From Nakamurella lactea DSM 19367 (GTDB taxonomy: Bacteria; Actinomycetota; Actinomycetes; Mycobacteriales; Nakamurellaceae): a stretch of DNA of 64,000 bases. This document shows, one piece after another, positions 50,613 through 58,335 of the stretch. The position numbers and the translations under genes are program-made. Each line of letters starts with the position of its first letter. The stretch's first letter is position 1. The stretch is taken from the NCBI RefSeq assembly GCF_000426645.1, contig NZ_AUFT01000001.1, forward strand, positions 496,001 through 560,000, given 5' to 3'. A model generated the notes under the pieces. It was not told the DNA's origin, made no database searches, and saw only the letters and a list, made by a program, of their open reading frames with translations.

Positions 50613-51649
50613 CGCTTCTCCTCGGTGTTGTCCGTCATCTCGGGATCGTCCGTCGTTCTGGAGCCGTTCGTCGTGCCGGGCTCGTTCGTCGTGCCGGTGT
50701 CGTACGCCGGGTCGGGTCCGGACTCCGGCGGCCGCAGGGGGGCGGCCCCGTTGGCCCCGGCCATGGCGGCCGCCACCGACCCGTCGCACTGCTCCAACAG
50801 CTCGCGGGCCCGGTCGCCTTCGATGCCGGCCAGCAGACCGAGCAGCGCGGGCTTCAATTCGCCGTCGGCGGCGGACAGGGCGGCCCTGGCGACGTGGTCC
50901 GGCGCGCCGGTGGCCTGCACCAGGATCCGCACCACCCGGCCGCGGAGCTTCGCGTTGGTCGCCCGCATGTCGACCATCAGGTTCGACCAGGTCCGGCCCC
51001 GCCGGATCATCACCGCCGTGGAGAACGCGTTGAGCACCATCTTCTGTGCGGTGCCCGCCTTGAGCCTGGTGGAGCCGGTGATCACCTCGGGTCCGGTGTC
51101 CACCGCGATCAGGTATTCGGCCAGCGCGGCCAGCTCCGCGGACGGGTTGGAGGTGACCAGCGCGGTGAGCGCACCCACCTCTCCGGCGACGGTGAGCGCG
51201 GCGCCGACGAACGGAGTGCGGCCGGAGGCGGTGAGGCCGATCGCCACATCGTTCGCGGTCAGCTCCGCCGCCGCTTCCCGGCCGAGCTCGACACTGTCCT
51301 CGACGTTCTCGGCCGCGGTGACCAGCGCGCTCGGGCCACCGGCATGGTGGGCGATCACCAGACCGGGCGGAATGTTGAAGGTCGGCAACAACTCCGCGGC
51401 GTCCAATACGGCGAGTCGGCCGGAGGTGCCGGCCCCGAAGTAGTGCACCCGGCCACCCCGGTGCATCCGTTCGACGGTGGCGTCGACCAGCTCGGCGATC
51501 CGCGGCAGGGTGGCAGCCACCGCCTCGGCGACCTTCGCGTCCTCGGCATTGATCAGTTGCAGCACACCGAGCGTCGAGCGGGTGTCGATGTCCTCGGAGT
51601 CCGCGAGGCGGTCCTCGGTGGGCGAGTCCACGTCGACTTCGTCTGGCAT
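50609..51649 (-). CDS. murQ: N-acetylmuramic acid 6-phosphate etherase MurQ
   Basis: A 346-residue SIS-domain etherase that removes D-lactate from MurNAc-6-phosphate to give GlcNAc-6-phosphate. It begins with the TEDRLADSEDIDTRSTLGVLQLIN-type pattern. The SIS core GAGTSGRLAVLDAAELLPTF contains the catalytic Glu86, and the second catalytic Glu is near 117 (AENVEDSVELG); GLTASGRTPFV and TRLKAGTAQKMVLNAFSTA follow. The last 40 residues are an unconserved-looking Thr/Asp/Glu-rich tail. There is no Shine-Dalgarno, and the -10 box places the transcript start at or next to ATG. The usual partner murP (PTS) is replaced here by an ABC importer. Confidence 0.96.
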   Translation of the reverse strand: MPDEVDVDSPTEDRLADSEDIDTRSTLGVLQLINAEDAKVAEAVAATLPRIAELVDATVERMHRGGRVHYFGAGTSGRLAVLDAAELLPTFNIPPGLVIAHHAGGPSALVTAAENVEDSVELGREAAAELTANDVAIGLTASGRTPFVGAALTVAGEVGALTALVTSNPSAELAALAEYLIAVDTGPEVITGSTRLKAGTAQKMVLNAFSTAVMIRRGRTWSNLMVDMRATNAKLRGRVVRILVQATGAPDHVARAALSAADGELKPALLGLLAGIEGDRARELLEQCDGSVAAAMAGANGAAPLRPPESGPDPAYDTGTTNEPGTTNGSRTTDDPEMTDNTEEKR

Positions 51650-51656
51650 TCGTCAG

Positions 51657-51685
51657 ACGTTAGTTTCCTCCGCAGCGTAGGTCAA
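51657..51685 (-). promoter_or_regulatory. murQ promoter (predicted leaderless)
   Basis: On the reverse strand TTGACC (51680-51685) and TAACGT (51657-51662) are exactly 17 bases apart. The -10 ends seven bases before the ATG at 51649, so the transcript should begin at about the A of the start codon. This agrees with the absence of a ribosome binding site. Confidence 0.65.
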
Positions 51686-51706
51686 CGACGTTAACCATTT
51701 ACGTCG
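51686..51706. promoter_or_regulatory. Candidate RpiR/MurR operator
   Basis: A 21-bp inverted repeat with arms CGACGT and ACGTCG, extended by AA/TT pairs, ends directly against the -35 box of the murQ promoter. The RpiR gene upstream is the obvious binding candidate. A protein here would touch the -35 region. Confidence 0.6.
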
Positions 51707-51745
51707 GTGTGTCGCCGGTGACACCGCCGGTCCCGGCGCCGGTGG

Positions 51746-52648
51746 TCAGCCGGTCAGGTGATGGCCGGCGACCGACCGACGGGTCTGGGCGACCGCATCG
51801 GTGACTCGTTCCAGGTCGCGTTGCGCCACCGCGATGTACAGGCAGTCGACCACGGTGAGCGCGGCGATCCGGCTGGCGGTCGCCCCCGAGCGCAGCGGCG
51901 TCTCCCGGGCGGCGGTGGTGAGGGTGATGTCCGCCCGCGCCGCCAGCCGCGACATCGGGAAATTGGTGATGGCGATCGTGGTGGCACCGCAAGCGGCGGC
52001 CTGTTCGATCACCTCGACGGTTTCCGCAGTGGTGCCCGAGTGCGAGATGGCGATCGACACGTCGCCGGCCCGCAACAGCGCCGCCCCGGTCAGCGCGATG
52101 TGCGGATCCGCCGTGCAGGAGGTGAAAACCCCGATCCGGTGTAGCTTCTGCTGCAGGTCGCTGCCGACCGTGTAGCTGGCCGCGATGCCGAAGATCTCCA
52201 CCCGACCGGCCGCCGCCACGGCCTCGGCGGCCCTGGTCAGGCTCCCCCGATCCAGTTGCTGAGCGGTGTCCTCGACCGCGCTGGCATCGGCGAACGAGAC
52301 CTTGGCGATGATGTCGTCGATCGTGTCGTCGCCGCTGATGTCGGTGGTCGGCGCCGACCGCATCCGCTGCTGGGCCGATTCCTCGGCCAGCGCCAACCGC
52401 AGCGCCGGGTAACCGGTGAGCCCGAGTCGACGGCAGAACCGGAGCACGGTTGTCTCCGACGTGCTCGCCGCAGCGGCCAGCTCGGTGATGGTGAGCCCGG
52501 CGGCGGCCCTGGCGTCGGCCAGCACCTGCTCGGCCACCCGGTCCTCGGCCGGCGAGAGCGTCGGTCTCAATCCGCGCAGCCGGATCAGCAGAGGTGCGCC
52601 GTTCGGGGCGGCGGGCTGGGCAGGATCGGCGTGATCGGCGCGTGCCAT
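51746..52648 (-). CDS. RpiR/MurR-family transcriptional regulator
   Basis: A 300-residue regulator: an HTH_6 domain (about residues 25-95, LSPAEDRVAEQVLADARAA and STSETTVLRFCRRLG) followed by a SIS sugar-isomerase-like effector domain (GRVEIFGIAASYTVGSDLQQKL, ISHSGTTAETVEVIEQA). MurR of E. coli represses murPQ and senses MurNAc-6-phosphate, so the same job is likely here. ATG 52648 is chosen because TACGGT lies six bases upstream (leaderless pattern); an in-frame GTG two codons earlier is less likely. The gene is 97 nt before murQ and on the same strand. Confidence 0.93.
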   Translation of the reverse strand: MARADHADPAQPAAPNGAPLLIRLRGLRPTLSPAEDRVAEQVLADARAAAGLTITELAAAASTSETTVLRFCRRLGLTGYPALRLALAEESAQQRMRSAPTTDISGDDTIDDIIAKVSFADASAVEDTAQQLDRGSLTRAAEAVAAAGRVEIFGIAASYTVGSDLQQKLHRIGVFTSCTADPHIALTGAALLRAGDVSIAISHSGTTAETVEVIEQAAACGATTIAITNFPMSRLAARADITLTTAARETPLRSGATASRIAALTVVDCLYIAVAQRDLERVTDAVAQTRRSVAGHHLTG

Positions 52649-52654
52649 GAACAC

Positions 52655-52660
52655 ACCGTA
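52655..52660 (-). promoter_or_regulatory. Candidate -10 box of the rpiR gene (leaderless)
   Basis: Reverse-strand TACGGT lies six bases before ATG 52648. No -35 match is evident. Co-transcription from the YbaK-like gene is an alternative. Confidence 0.35.
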
Positions 52661-52682
52661 GCGACCTCGGTCGGCCGAACGG

Positions 52683-53171
52683 CTATTCGACGTCCATCAC
52701 GGTCGCGTCGGTCAGTCGCCGAAGCTCGTCGAAGGTGGTGCGGAACACCGCGTCGGGATGCCCCGCGGCGGCCCAGATCACCTGGTACCGGGCCAGCCAG
52801 GCGTCAAGGTAAGCGGGAATCGGGGCCGGATGACCGACCGGCGACACTCCGCCGATCACCTGACCGGTGCTCCGCCGCACCAGTTCGGGCGTCGCCCGGC
52901 CGAGGGCGCCGACCCCGATCGCGGCGGCCACCTTCGCGGTGTCGACCCGATGGGCACCGGAGGTGAGGATCAGCACCGCGGCGCCGTCGGCGTCGAACAC
53001 CAGCGAGTTCGCGATCGCGCCGACCTCGCAGTCGAGGGCGGCGGCGGCCGCCGCCGCGGTCTTCACCGGTGCGTCGAAAACCCGGATGACGTCGCTGACG
53101 CCGCCGGCCGCCAGCGCGGCCCGGACGCCGGCGATGGACGGGTGCTCCGCTGCTTCCTCGGACCGTGTCAT
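52683..53171 (-). CDS. YbaK/ProX-type aminoacyl-tRNA deacylase-domain protein
   Basis: A 162-residue protein of the YbaK/EbsC family, which hydrolyses mischarged aminoacyl-tRNAs (for example Ala- or Cys-tRNA-Pro). It shows the conserved segments DAPVKTAAAAAAALDCEVGAI, NSLVFDADGAAVLILTSGAHRVD and the active-site IGGVSPVGHPAP. ATG 53171 begins one base after the end of the GH172 stop, so the two are coupled. It lies 34 nt upstream of rpiR on the same strand. A connection with sugar metabolism is not apparent. Confidence 0.9.
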   Translation of the reverse strand: MTRSEEAAEHPSIAGVRAALAAGGVSDVIRVFDAPVKTAAAAAAALDCEVGAIANSLVFDADGAAVLILTSGAHRVDTAKVAAAIGVGALGRATPELVRRSTGQVIGGVSPVGHPAPIPAYLDAWLARYQVIWAAAGHPDAVFRTTFDELRRLTDATVMDVE

Positions 53172-53172
53172 C

Positions 53173-54258
53173 TCAGCCGACCGGGTCCATCGGCGCGCCG
53201 CCGACTTCCAGATAGTCGTTGTCGGGCAACGCCGGCAGGGTCGCCGCCGGGGCATCGAGATAGAAGTACGCGACCGAGGCGATGTCGTCCGTCAGCGGCC
53301 GGTAGCGGTGGCCGGACTTCCAGCCGAGCGCCTGGATCTCCACTCGCAGGTCCTGCTGGAAGTGGATCGGATCGGCGATGTGCCAGCGATACATGCCGAA
53401 CCGCTGCTGGCTGACGTACAACCCGTCCGGTTTGAGCACCTGGTGCAGGCCGAGGTACGGCGTCGAGAACTCGGTGTAGCCCTGCCCGGGCACGTCGAAG
53501 TTCCAGGCACCGCCGAAATAGTCCTCGGTGCCGGTGCCGCAGATGGTCGGGAAATCCTGGTCGCCGTCGGTGTAGAACTTGATCTCGCCCTCGCCCCACC
53601 AGCCGGGGTTGTTGACGCCCCAGGCGAGGTAGGTCCCGACATATTTGCCGTGTCCGGTCACGCGGTCGACGATCGGATGACATTCCCGATAGGGCAACGG
53701 GTTGCTGCGGTGGAACTGGGTGTGCAGGTAGCCCAGTCCCGAGGCGTCGCCGCCGGTCTCGTAGGTGATCTGGTAATAGACGACGACGGTCTGCGCCGAC
53801 CGGTTCTCCAGCGTCAGCCGCGCACCCGAGGTGAACGGCATCGGCCAGTAAGAGTTGAAGCCGCCGTTGGGGTTGGCCGCGATCATCGACGAGCTGAGCT
53901 GCCCGAAGGTCCCCCAGCCGTTGCCGAAAAAGTCGCCGTAGGGCACCTCGATCGCCGGTGTCTGAGCGCCGTCCCAGTAGGCGCGCAGGATCAGCGAACG
54001 CCAGTTGTCCCGGTGGGTGGTGAGCCAGAGGTGGGTGATGATGCCGGCGCCGTCGATGTTCGCCAGGTCGTAGCTCGCCCCCGGCTCGATCTCCACGCTC
54101 GGCGAGACCTTCCAGCCCCGGCCCAGCTCCGCCGCGCAGTCCTTGCCGGTGCCCTCGGTGGCCCTGCCGCCGCCGCCCTTGGCGCCGTCGAAATTCTCCG
54201 GGCTGATCGACCAGGTCTTCGCCGTCGACAGCCGCGCGACATCGCTCAACGGACCCAT
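53173..54258 (-). CDS. GH172 (DUF2961) family glycosidase
   Basis: A 361-residue protein with the DUF2961/GH172 core. Evidence is SFNFDGAKGGGG-like SISPENFDGAKGGGGRA, GAGIITHLWLTT, LILRAYWDGAQTPAIEVPYG, FGNGWGTFGQLSSSM, then GTGTEDYFGGAWNF and FSTPYLGLHQVL. Characterised family members include D-arabinofuranosidases and a difructose dianhydride enzyme. No signal peptide is visible, so it may act on an imported substrate. ATG 54258 is used; the preceding Shine-Dalgarno GAAGGAG serves an overlapping short reading frame rather than this ATG (see 54246-54272). It is the first gene of the reverse-strand run leading to murQ. Confidence 0.88.
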   Translation of the reverse strand: MGPLSDVARLSTAKTWSISPENFDGAKGGGGRATEGTGKDCAAELGRGWKVSPSVEIEPGASYDLANIDGAGIITHLWLTTHRDNWRSLILRAYWDGAQTPAIEVPYGDFFGNGWGTFGQLSSSMIAANPNGGFNSYWPMPFTSGARLTLENRSAQTVVVYYQITYETGGDASGLGYLHTQFHRSNPLPYRECHPIVDRVTGHGKYVGTYLAWGVNNPGWWGEGEIKFYTDGDQDFPTICGTGTEDYFGGAWNFDVPGQGYTEFSTPYLGLHQVLKPDGLYVSQQRFGMYRWHIADPIHFQQDLRVEIQALGWKSGHRYRPLTDDIASVAYFYLDAPAATLPALPDNDYLEVGGAPMDPVG

Positions 54259-54272
54259 GTTCGCTCGCTCAT
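54246..54272 (-). other. Short upstream reading frame overlapping the GH172 start
   Basis: ATG 54272 lies six bases after GAAGGAG and encodes MSERTWVR before a stop at 54246, out of frame with GH172 and spanning its ATG. Ribosomes finishing it could re-initiate on the GH172 ATG 14 bases into the frame. A frameshift-created artefact is the alternative. Confidence 0.4.
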
Positions 54273-54351
54273 TGAGAACTCCTTCGACGTGACTCGGTCC
54301 GGAACCGTCGGGCTGACGGAACCCTAACAGGAGCAATCGATTACCCCTCTG

Positions 54352-55818
54352 ATGACCGGCGGCGGCCGCCGACTCGTCGCGTCACCCGCGATGGGTGAGC
54401 CATCCGGCGGACCGGTGGCCGATGCTGGTTCCCACCGGATTCCCAGCTGGGGAGGTTCACGTGAGACTGTCCACTACCTCGCGCTGTTCGCGTCCGTGAA
54501 CTCGGCCGGGGAGGGCGACCGCGTCGACCTGCACAGCCGCGGCTACCTGCGCTTGCTGCTCGTCACCGCCCTGCTCGGCGTTCCGCTCTCCCTGATCGCG
54601 TTCGGGTTCCTGGTGGCCGTGCACCAGCTGGAGCACGTGGTCTGGCAGACGGTGCCCCACGCACTCGGCTTCGCCGAGCCTCCGGCCTGGTGGCCGATCC
54701 TGACCATCGGCATCGCCGGCGCCCTGGTGGCGCTGGCCGTCACCCACCTGCCCGGCCGGGGCGGTCACGCCCCGGTGGAGGGCCTCGGCGCCGGTGCCAT
54801 GCCACCGATCGAACTACCCGGCGTGCTGTTGGCCGCTGCCGCCAGCCTGGTGGGCGGAGCGGTGGTGGGACCGGAGGCGCCGCTCATCGCGTTGGGCAGC
54901 GGACTGGCCCTGCTGGCCGTCCGTGGTAGCCGCACGGCCAGGAACGGCACCACCGCGACCATCATTGCCGCGGCCGGCTCGGCGGCCGCGATCTCGGCCA
55001 TCTTCGGCAATCCGCTGGTCGCCGCGGTGATCTTCCTCGAGGTGCTCGGTCTCGGTCGCCGTCAGCTGATGCTGGTCGTCCTGCCCTGCCTGCTGTCCAG
55101 TGGAGTCGGCGCGCTGCTGTTCACCGGGATGGGCCGCTGGACGGGTCTGGAGATCGGCGCGCTCACCATCGGCGAACTCGAGCCGAGCCGGCTGCAGGCC
55201 ATCGACGTCGTGCTGGCGATTCCGTTGGCCGCCGTGGTCGCGCTGGCCACCTGGTGCGCCCAGGTCGCCGGACGTCGGACCGCTCGGTTGGCCGCCTCCC
55301 ACCCGTTGCCGGTCACGGTGGTCGCGGGCGGCATCGCCGGCGTCAGCGCCTGCGTGTACGCGGTGATCACCGGGCATTCGCCGATGGAGGTGGCGCTGTC
55401 GGGTCAGGCCACGCTCCCCACCCTCGCGACCGACCCAGGGGCCTGGACCACCGGCGCCCTGGTGGCACTGCTGCTGTGCAAGGGAGTGGCGTATGCAGTC
55501 TGTCTCGGTACCTTCCGCGGCGGTCCGGTGTTCCCCGCCGTCTTCCTCGGAGCTGCCCTTGGCGTCCTCGCCGAGATCATTGTCCCTGGGATGACGCCAC
55601 TCTCGGCGTTGGCCGTCGGCCTGGCCGCCGGGGCCGCGACGACCGGCCTGCCGGTGACGAGCGTGATCATGGTCGTGCTGCTGCTCGGCGACGCCGCCGC
55701 CGGCCAGATGCCGGTGGTGATCCTGGGCGTCGTCACGGCCATGGTGGCGCTGGAATTCCTCCCGAGTACGCAGCACACCGATTGGCGAACCGATAGCCAC
55801 GCGGAGGTCCCGACATGA
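54352..55818 (+). CDS. ClC-family chloride channel/transporter
   Basis: A 488-residue membrane protein with the helical pattern of ClC proteins. The filter motifs are degenerate or present as follows: GRGGHAPVEG at the first (GSGIPE) position, VGPEAPLIALGSGL at the second (GxEGP, here GPEAP), and FRGGPVFPAVFLGAALG at the third (GxFxP). It moves chloride, alone or in exchange for protons. The first 65 residues before SRGYLRLLLVTALLG are unconserved in appearance, so the start ATG 54352 is uncertain; no good Shine-Dalgarno is present. It is divergent from GH172 and followed by a potassium channel 61 nt downstream. Confidence 0.88.
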   Translation: MTGGGRRLVASPAMGEPSGGPVADAGSHRIPSWGGSRETVHYLALFASVNSAGEGDRVDLHSRGYLRLLLVTALLGVPLSLIAFGFLVAVHQLEHVVWQTVPHALGFAEPPAWWPILTIGIAGALVALAVTHLPGRGGHAPVEGLGAGAMPPIELPGVLLAAAASLVGGAVVGPEAPLIALGSGLALLAVRGSRTARNGTTATIIAAAGSAAAISAIFGNPLVAAVIFLEVLGLGRRQLMLVVLPCLLSSGVGALLFTGMGRWTGLEIGALTIGELEPSRLQAIDVVLAIPLAAVVALATWCAQVAGRRTARLAASHPLPVTVVAGGIAGVSACVYAVITGHSPMEVALSGQATLPTLATDPGAWTTGALVALLLCKGVAYAVCLGTFRGGPVFPAVFLGAALGVLAEIIVPGMTPLSALAVGLAAGAATTGLPVTSVIMVVLLLGDAAAGQMPVVILGVVTAMVALEFLPSTQHTDWRTDSHAEVPT

Positions 55819-55879
55819 GTCGGGTGAACCCACCGTTCATCGGTGGGCGACCGGCGGGCACGAGACTCCTTGGCGCGCA

Positions 55880-56365
55880 ATGAGTATCGGGAGTACTGCC
55901 TGGTCGCGGCCGGTCGCGAGCTTCGCCGGACTGCTGGTCGCCTATTACGCCTTCCCGGTCGACTGGAGTGGATCTCCGGTGCTGATCGCGATCAGCCTGG
56001 CGCTGACGGCGATCGGGCTCGCCGTCCTCAGCTGGATGATGGTGATCGAGCTCCGGCGTCTGCACGCCGGCCAGGAAGGCCGGGCCACCGGCGTCCTCAT
56101 CCTGATGCTCGGGGTCCTGATCATGGTGTTCGCCATGAGCTTCTACCTCCTCGAGCGACTCGCGCCCGCGCAGTTCAGCGGGCTGGTCACCCGGACCGAC
56201 GCGCTCTATTTCACCCTGACCACCATGACGACGGTCGGCTTCGGCGACGTGCACGCCCAGGGCCAGCTCGCCCGGGTGCTCGTCTGCGGCCTGATCGTCT
56301 TCAATGTGGTGGTGATCGCCGCCCTCGTGCGCGCCCTCACCAGCCGGCGCACGCCGACGCCCTGA
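55880..56365 (+). CDS. Two-pore-helix type potassium channel (Ion_trans_2)
   Basis: A 161-residue protein with about four hydrophobic segments; the last two flank a pore helix with the selectivity filter TTMTTVGFGD (T118-D123 core). It would conduct K+. There is no RCK/TrkA-N regulatory domain at the C-terminus, which ends shortly after the last helix. It follows the ClC gene closely, so both probably form one transcription unit for ion balance. No clear Shine-Dalgarno precedes ATG 55880. It is convergent with the HerA-like gene. Confidence 0.9.
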   Translation: MSIGSTAWSRPVASFAGLLVAYYAFPVDWSGSPVLIAISLALTAIGLAVLSWMMVIELRRLHAGQEGRATGVLILMLGVLIMVFAMSFYLLERLAPAQFSGLVTRTDALYFTLTTMTTVGFGDVHAQGQLARVLVCGLIVFNVVVIAALVRALTSRRTPTP

Positions 56366-56386
56366 GTTGCTGCTGCGCCTGGTCCG

Positions 56387-57931
56387 TTACTGCGGCGTGC
56401 CCTGGTGCCGCCGCGGTTCGGCCCAGCTGACCGGGATGTCCGCCCCTCCCTCTTGGGACACGCGCGCGCCCATCTGGACGTAGGCGGCGCCCGCCGGGAA
56501 GATCCGGCCGCTCACCAGCGCCTGCCCCATCGCGAACGTCGTCGCGCCCGCCATCATGCCCGGTGGGACGACCGAGAACAGCCGGTTCAGCTCGGCGAGG
56601 TCGGAGGCCGCGTTCATCCTCATCAGCAGCAGGTTGTCGCACTGGGACACGACATTCTCGTGGACCTTGCCGGGCCGCTGGGTGGAGACGAGCAGGTAGA
56701 GCCCGTACTTGCGGCCCTCCGCCGCGATCTGCACCGCCCGCTCGGTGGAGACCTTCGAGAGCGGCTCGACCGGGTCGGCGGAACAGATGTTGTGCGCCTC
56801 GTCGATGACGACCAGCACCGGCTCGCGGGCGTGACGTCGCTTCCACAGCGCGGCCAGGACGGCGTCCGCGACCAGGCGCTGCTCCTCCATCGTGGGAAGT
56901 GAGCCGAGGTCGACCACCGTGCACCGGGAGGTGGGTGCCGCAATCTCCTGCAGGATCGATGGCTCGTCCTGACTCCACACCGACCAGTCGAGGACACCCA
57001 GATTTCTGGCCCGCATGCCCAACTGCCGCAGGCCGATCGATGGGGACTCGAGCAGCTCGGACAGACTGGTGAACAACGGCCGGCCGGCCCCGCGGGCGGC
57101 GAGCAGCTCGGCGAGCGCCGAGTACTGCTCGAGGTCGACGACGGGGTCCAGCCCGAGGACGGCCGCCTGGGTGCGCGGGTCGAGCTCATCGAACCGCAGC
57201 CGCAACTGCCGGTCGGCGAATTCCGCCCCCCACACCGTTACCTGGTCGCCCACCTCCTGGTAGCGCCCCGCCAGCTCCGGATCAGCGCCGACGCGCAGCC
57301 GACCGATCCCCCGGTAGTCGGAGTTGGGGTCGAGGATCACCACCGGCAGGGTGGTATCGGCCAGTACCCGTTCGAGCAGCAGCCCGAGCGAGTAGGTCTT
57401 GCCCGAGCCCGATTGACCGCACATGAACGTGTGGCGATTGAATCCACCGCTCTCCAGGTCGGCCGGTACCCCGGGGACCAGCATCAGCTCTCCGACCGTC
57501 AGTGCTGCCCTGGTCGGCCGGCTGCCGGCGAGCCACGCCCGTACCTCATCGGGCCGGGCCGGCCTGATCCGGGCGTCGTGGAACGGTGCTCCCCGGTCGG
57601 CCAGCACGCCGCTGCCAACGGCCAGTCGCAGCATCATGCTGGTGCTCGACCCCGGCGCGCTCTGGATCTCGGCGCTGATCGAATGGTTCGTCAGGTCGGT
57701 GACCTGCCCCAACCGCGGCGAGTCGGCCGCCTCCAGCACGACGTACCCGCCACATCGGAGCTCGAGGCCGTGCAGCGAGGCCTGGAACTCGAAGGTGCGG
57801 CCGTCCACCGACGTCGCCAGCGGGAGCGTCTCGCGCTCGATGCCCTCCCGCACCTCTCGGTAGCGGGACAACTGCTTCGCCATCCAACCGACGGTATCGT
57901 CGCCGTCCGCGGCAGCCGCCTGCGTTGCCAT
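56387..57931 (-). CDS. HerA-like hexameric ATPase
   Basis: A 514-residue protein. An N-terminal beta-rich HAS-barrel-like region (residues 1-130) is followed by the FtsK/HerA ATPase with Walker A CGQSGSGKTYS (Lys178), Walker B LVVIDEAHNI (Asp377-Glu378), and STQRPGKVHENVVSQCDNLLLMRM, the sensor/Arg-finger region typical of HerA. HerA motors translocate DNA with NurA in archaea, or serve antiviral complexes with Sir2 or nuclease partners in bacteria. No NurA, Sir2 or other effector gene adjoins here, only ion channels and the tRNA. GGAGG lies eight bases before ATG. Confidence 0.9.
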   Translation of the reverse strand: MATQAAAADGDDTVGWMAKQLSRYREVREGIERETLPLATSVDGRTFEFQASLHGLELRCGGYVVLEAADSPRLGQVTDLTNHSISAEIQSAPGSSTSMMLRLAVGSGVLADRGAPFHDARIRPARPDEVRAWLAGSRPTRAALTVGELMLVPGVPADLESGGFNRHTFMCGQSGSGKTYSLGLLLERVLADTTLPVVILDPNSDYRGIGRLRVGADPELAGRYQEVGDQVTVWGAEFADRQLRLRFDELDPRTQAAVLGLDPVVDLEQYSALAELLAARGAGRPLFTSLSELLESPSIGLRQLGMRARNLGVLDWSVWSQDEPSILQEIAAPTSRCTVVDLGSLPTMEEQRLVADAVLAALWKRRHAREPVLVVIDEAHNICSADPVEPLSKVSTERAVQIAAEGRKYGLYLLVSTQRPGKVHENVVSQCDNLLLMRMNAASDLAELNRLFSVVPPGMMAGATTFAMGQALVSGRIFPAGAAYVQMGARVSQEGGADIPVSWAEPRRHQGTPQ

Positions 57932-58146
57932 CTCAGCGTCCTCCCTGTCCTGCCGCGGCGTCGCGGACCATGGGCCGTGGCGCCAACGGTAACCCCGACT
58001 CTCAGCCGTGACGAGAGTTCTTCGGGACCAGCTCGAACGTTTTGGGGTGGGCGCCCCGCGCTCGATCGCGGGGCCGCGGCAACGGCGGTGACAACAAGGC
58101 CGACGACGGGCTGACGGCGTGGATCCGGCACGCGGGCCGATGAACC

Positions 58147-58186
58147 AGTCAGGCCCGGAATCCGCAGATTCCGGGCCTGACTTTTT
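58147..58186 (+). terminator. Strong intrinsic terminator facing the tRNA gene
   Basis: A perfect 16-bp stem (arms AGTCAGGCCCGGAATC and its complement, loop CGCA) followed by TTTTT on the plus strand. The tRNA is on the minus strand and ends five bases beyond, so for the tRNA transcript the same hairpin has no U-tract. It would block plus-strand transcription from entering the tRNA gene antisense, and may also end the tRNA transcript. The preceding 58,000-58,146 stretch holds no gene. Confidence 0.8.
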
Positions 58187-58190
58187 CTTG

Positions 58191-58264
58191 TAGCGGGGAC
58201 AGGATTCGAACCTGCGACCTCTGGGTTATGAGCCCAGCGAGCTACCGAGCTGCTCCACCCCGCG
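58191..58264 (-). tRNA. Initiator tRNA-fMet (CAT anticodon)
   Basis: A complete cloverleaf: acceptor CGCGGGG with CCCCGC, D-arm with AGCTCGGTAGCTC, anticodon loop CTCATAA with anticodon CAT, variable AGGTC, and T-arm GCAGG-TTCGAAT-CCTGT. Initiator features are the unpaired first base pair (C1 against T72) and the three consecutive G-C pairs in the anticodon stem (GGG/CCC). CCA is not encoded. The gene stands alone, between HerA and UPF0182. Confidence 0.97.
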
Positions 58265-58335
58265 TTGGTAACACCACCCTATCAACCATCCGGCGCCCGA
58301 CCAAATTCCCGGCGCCGGGGCCGCCGCTCCCCGCT

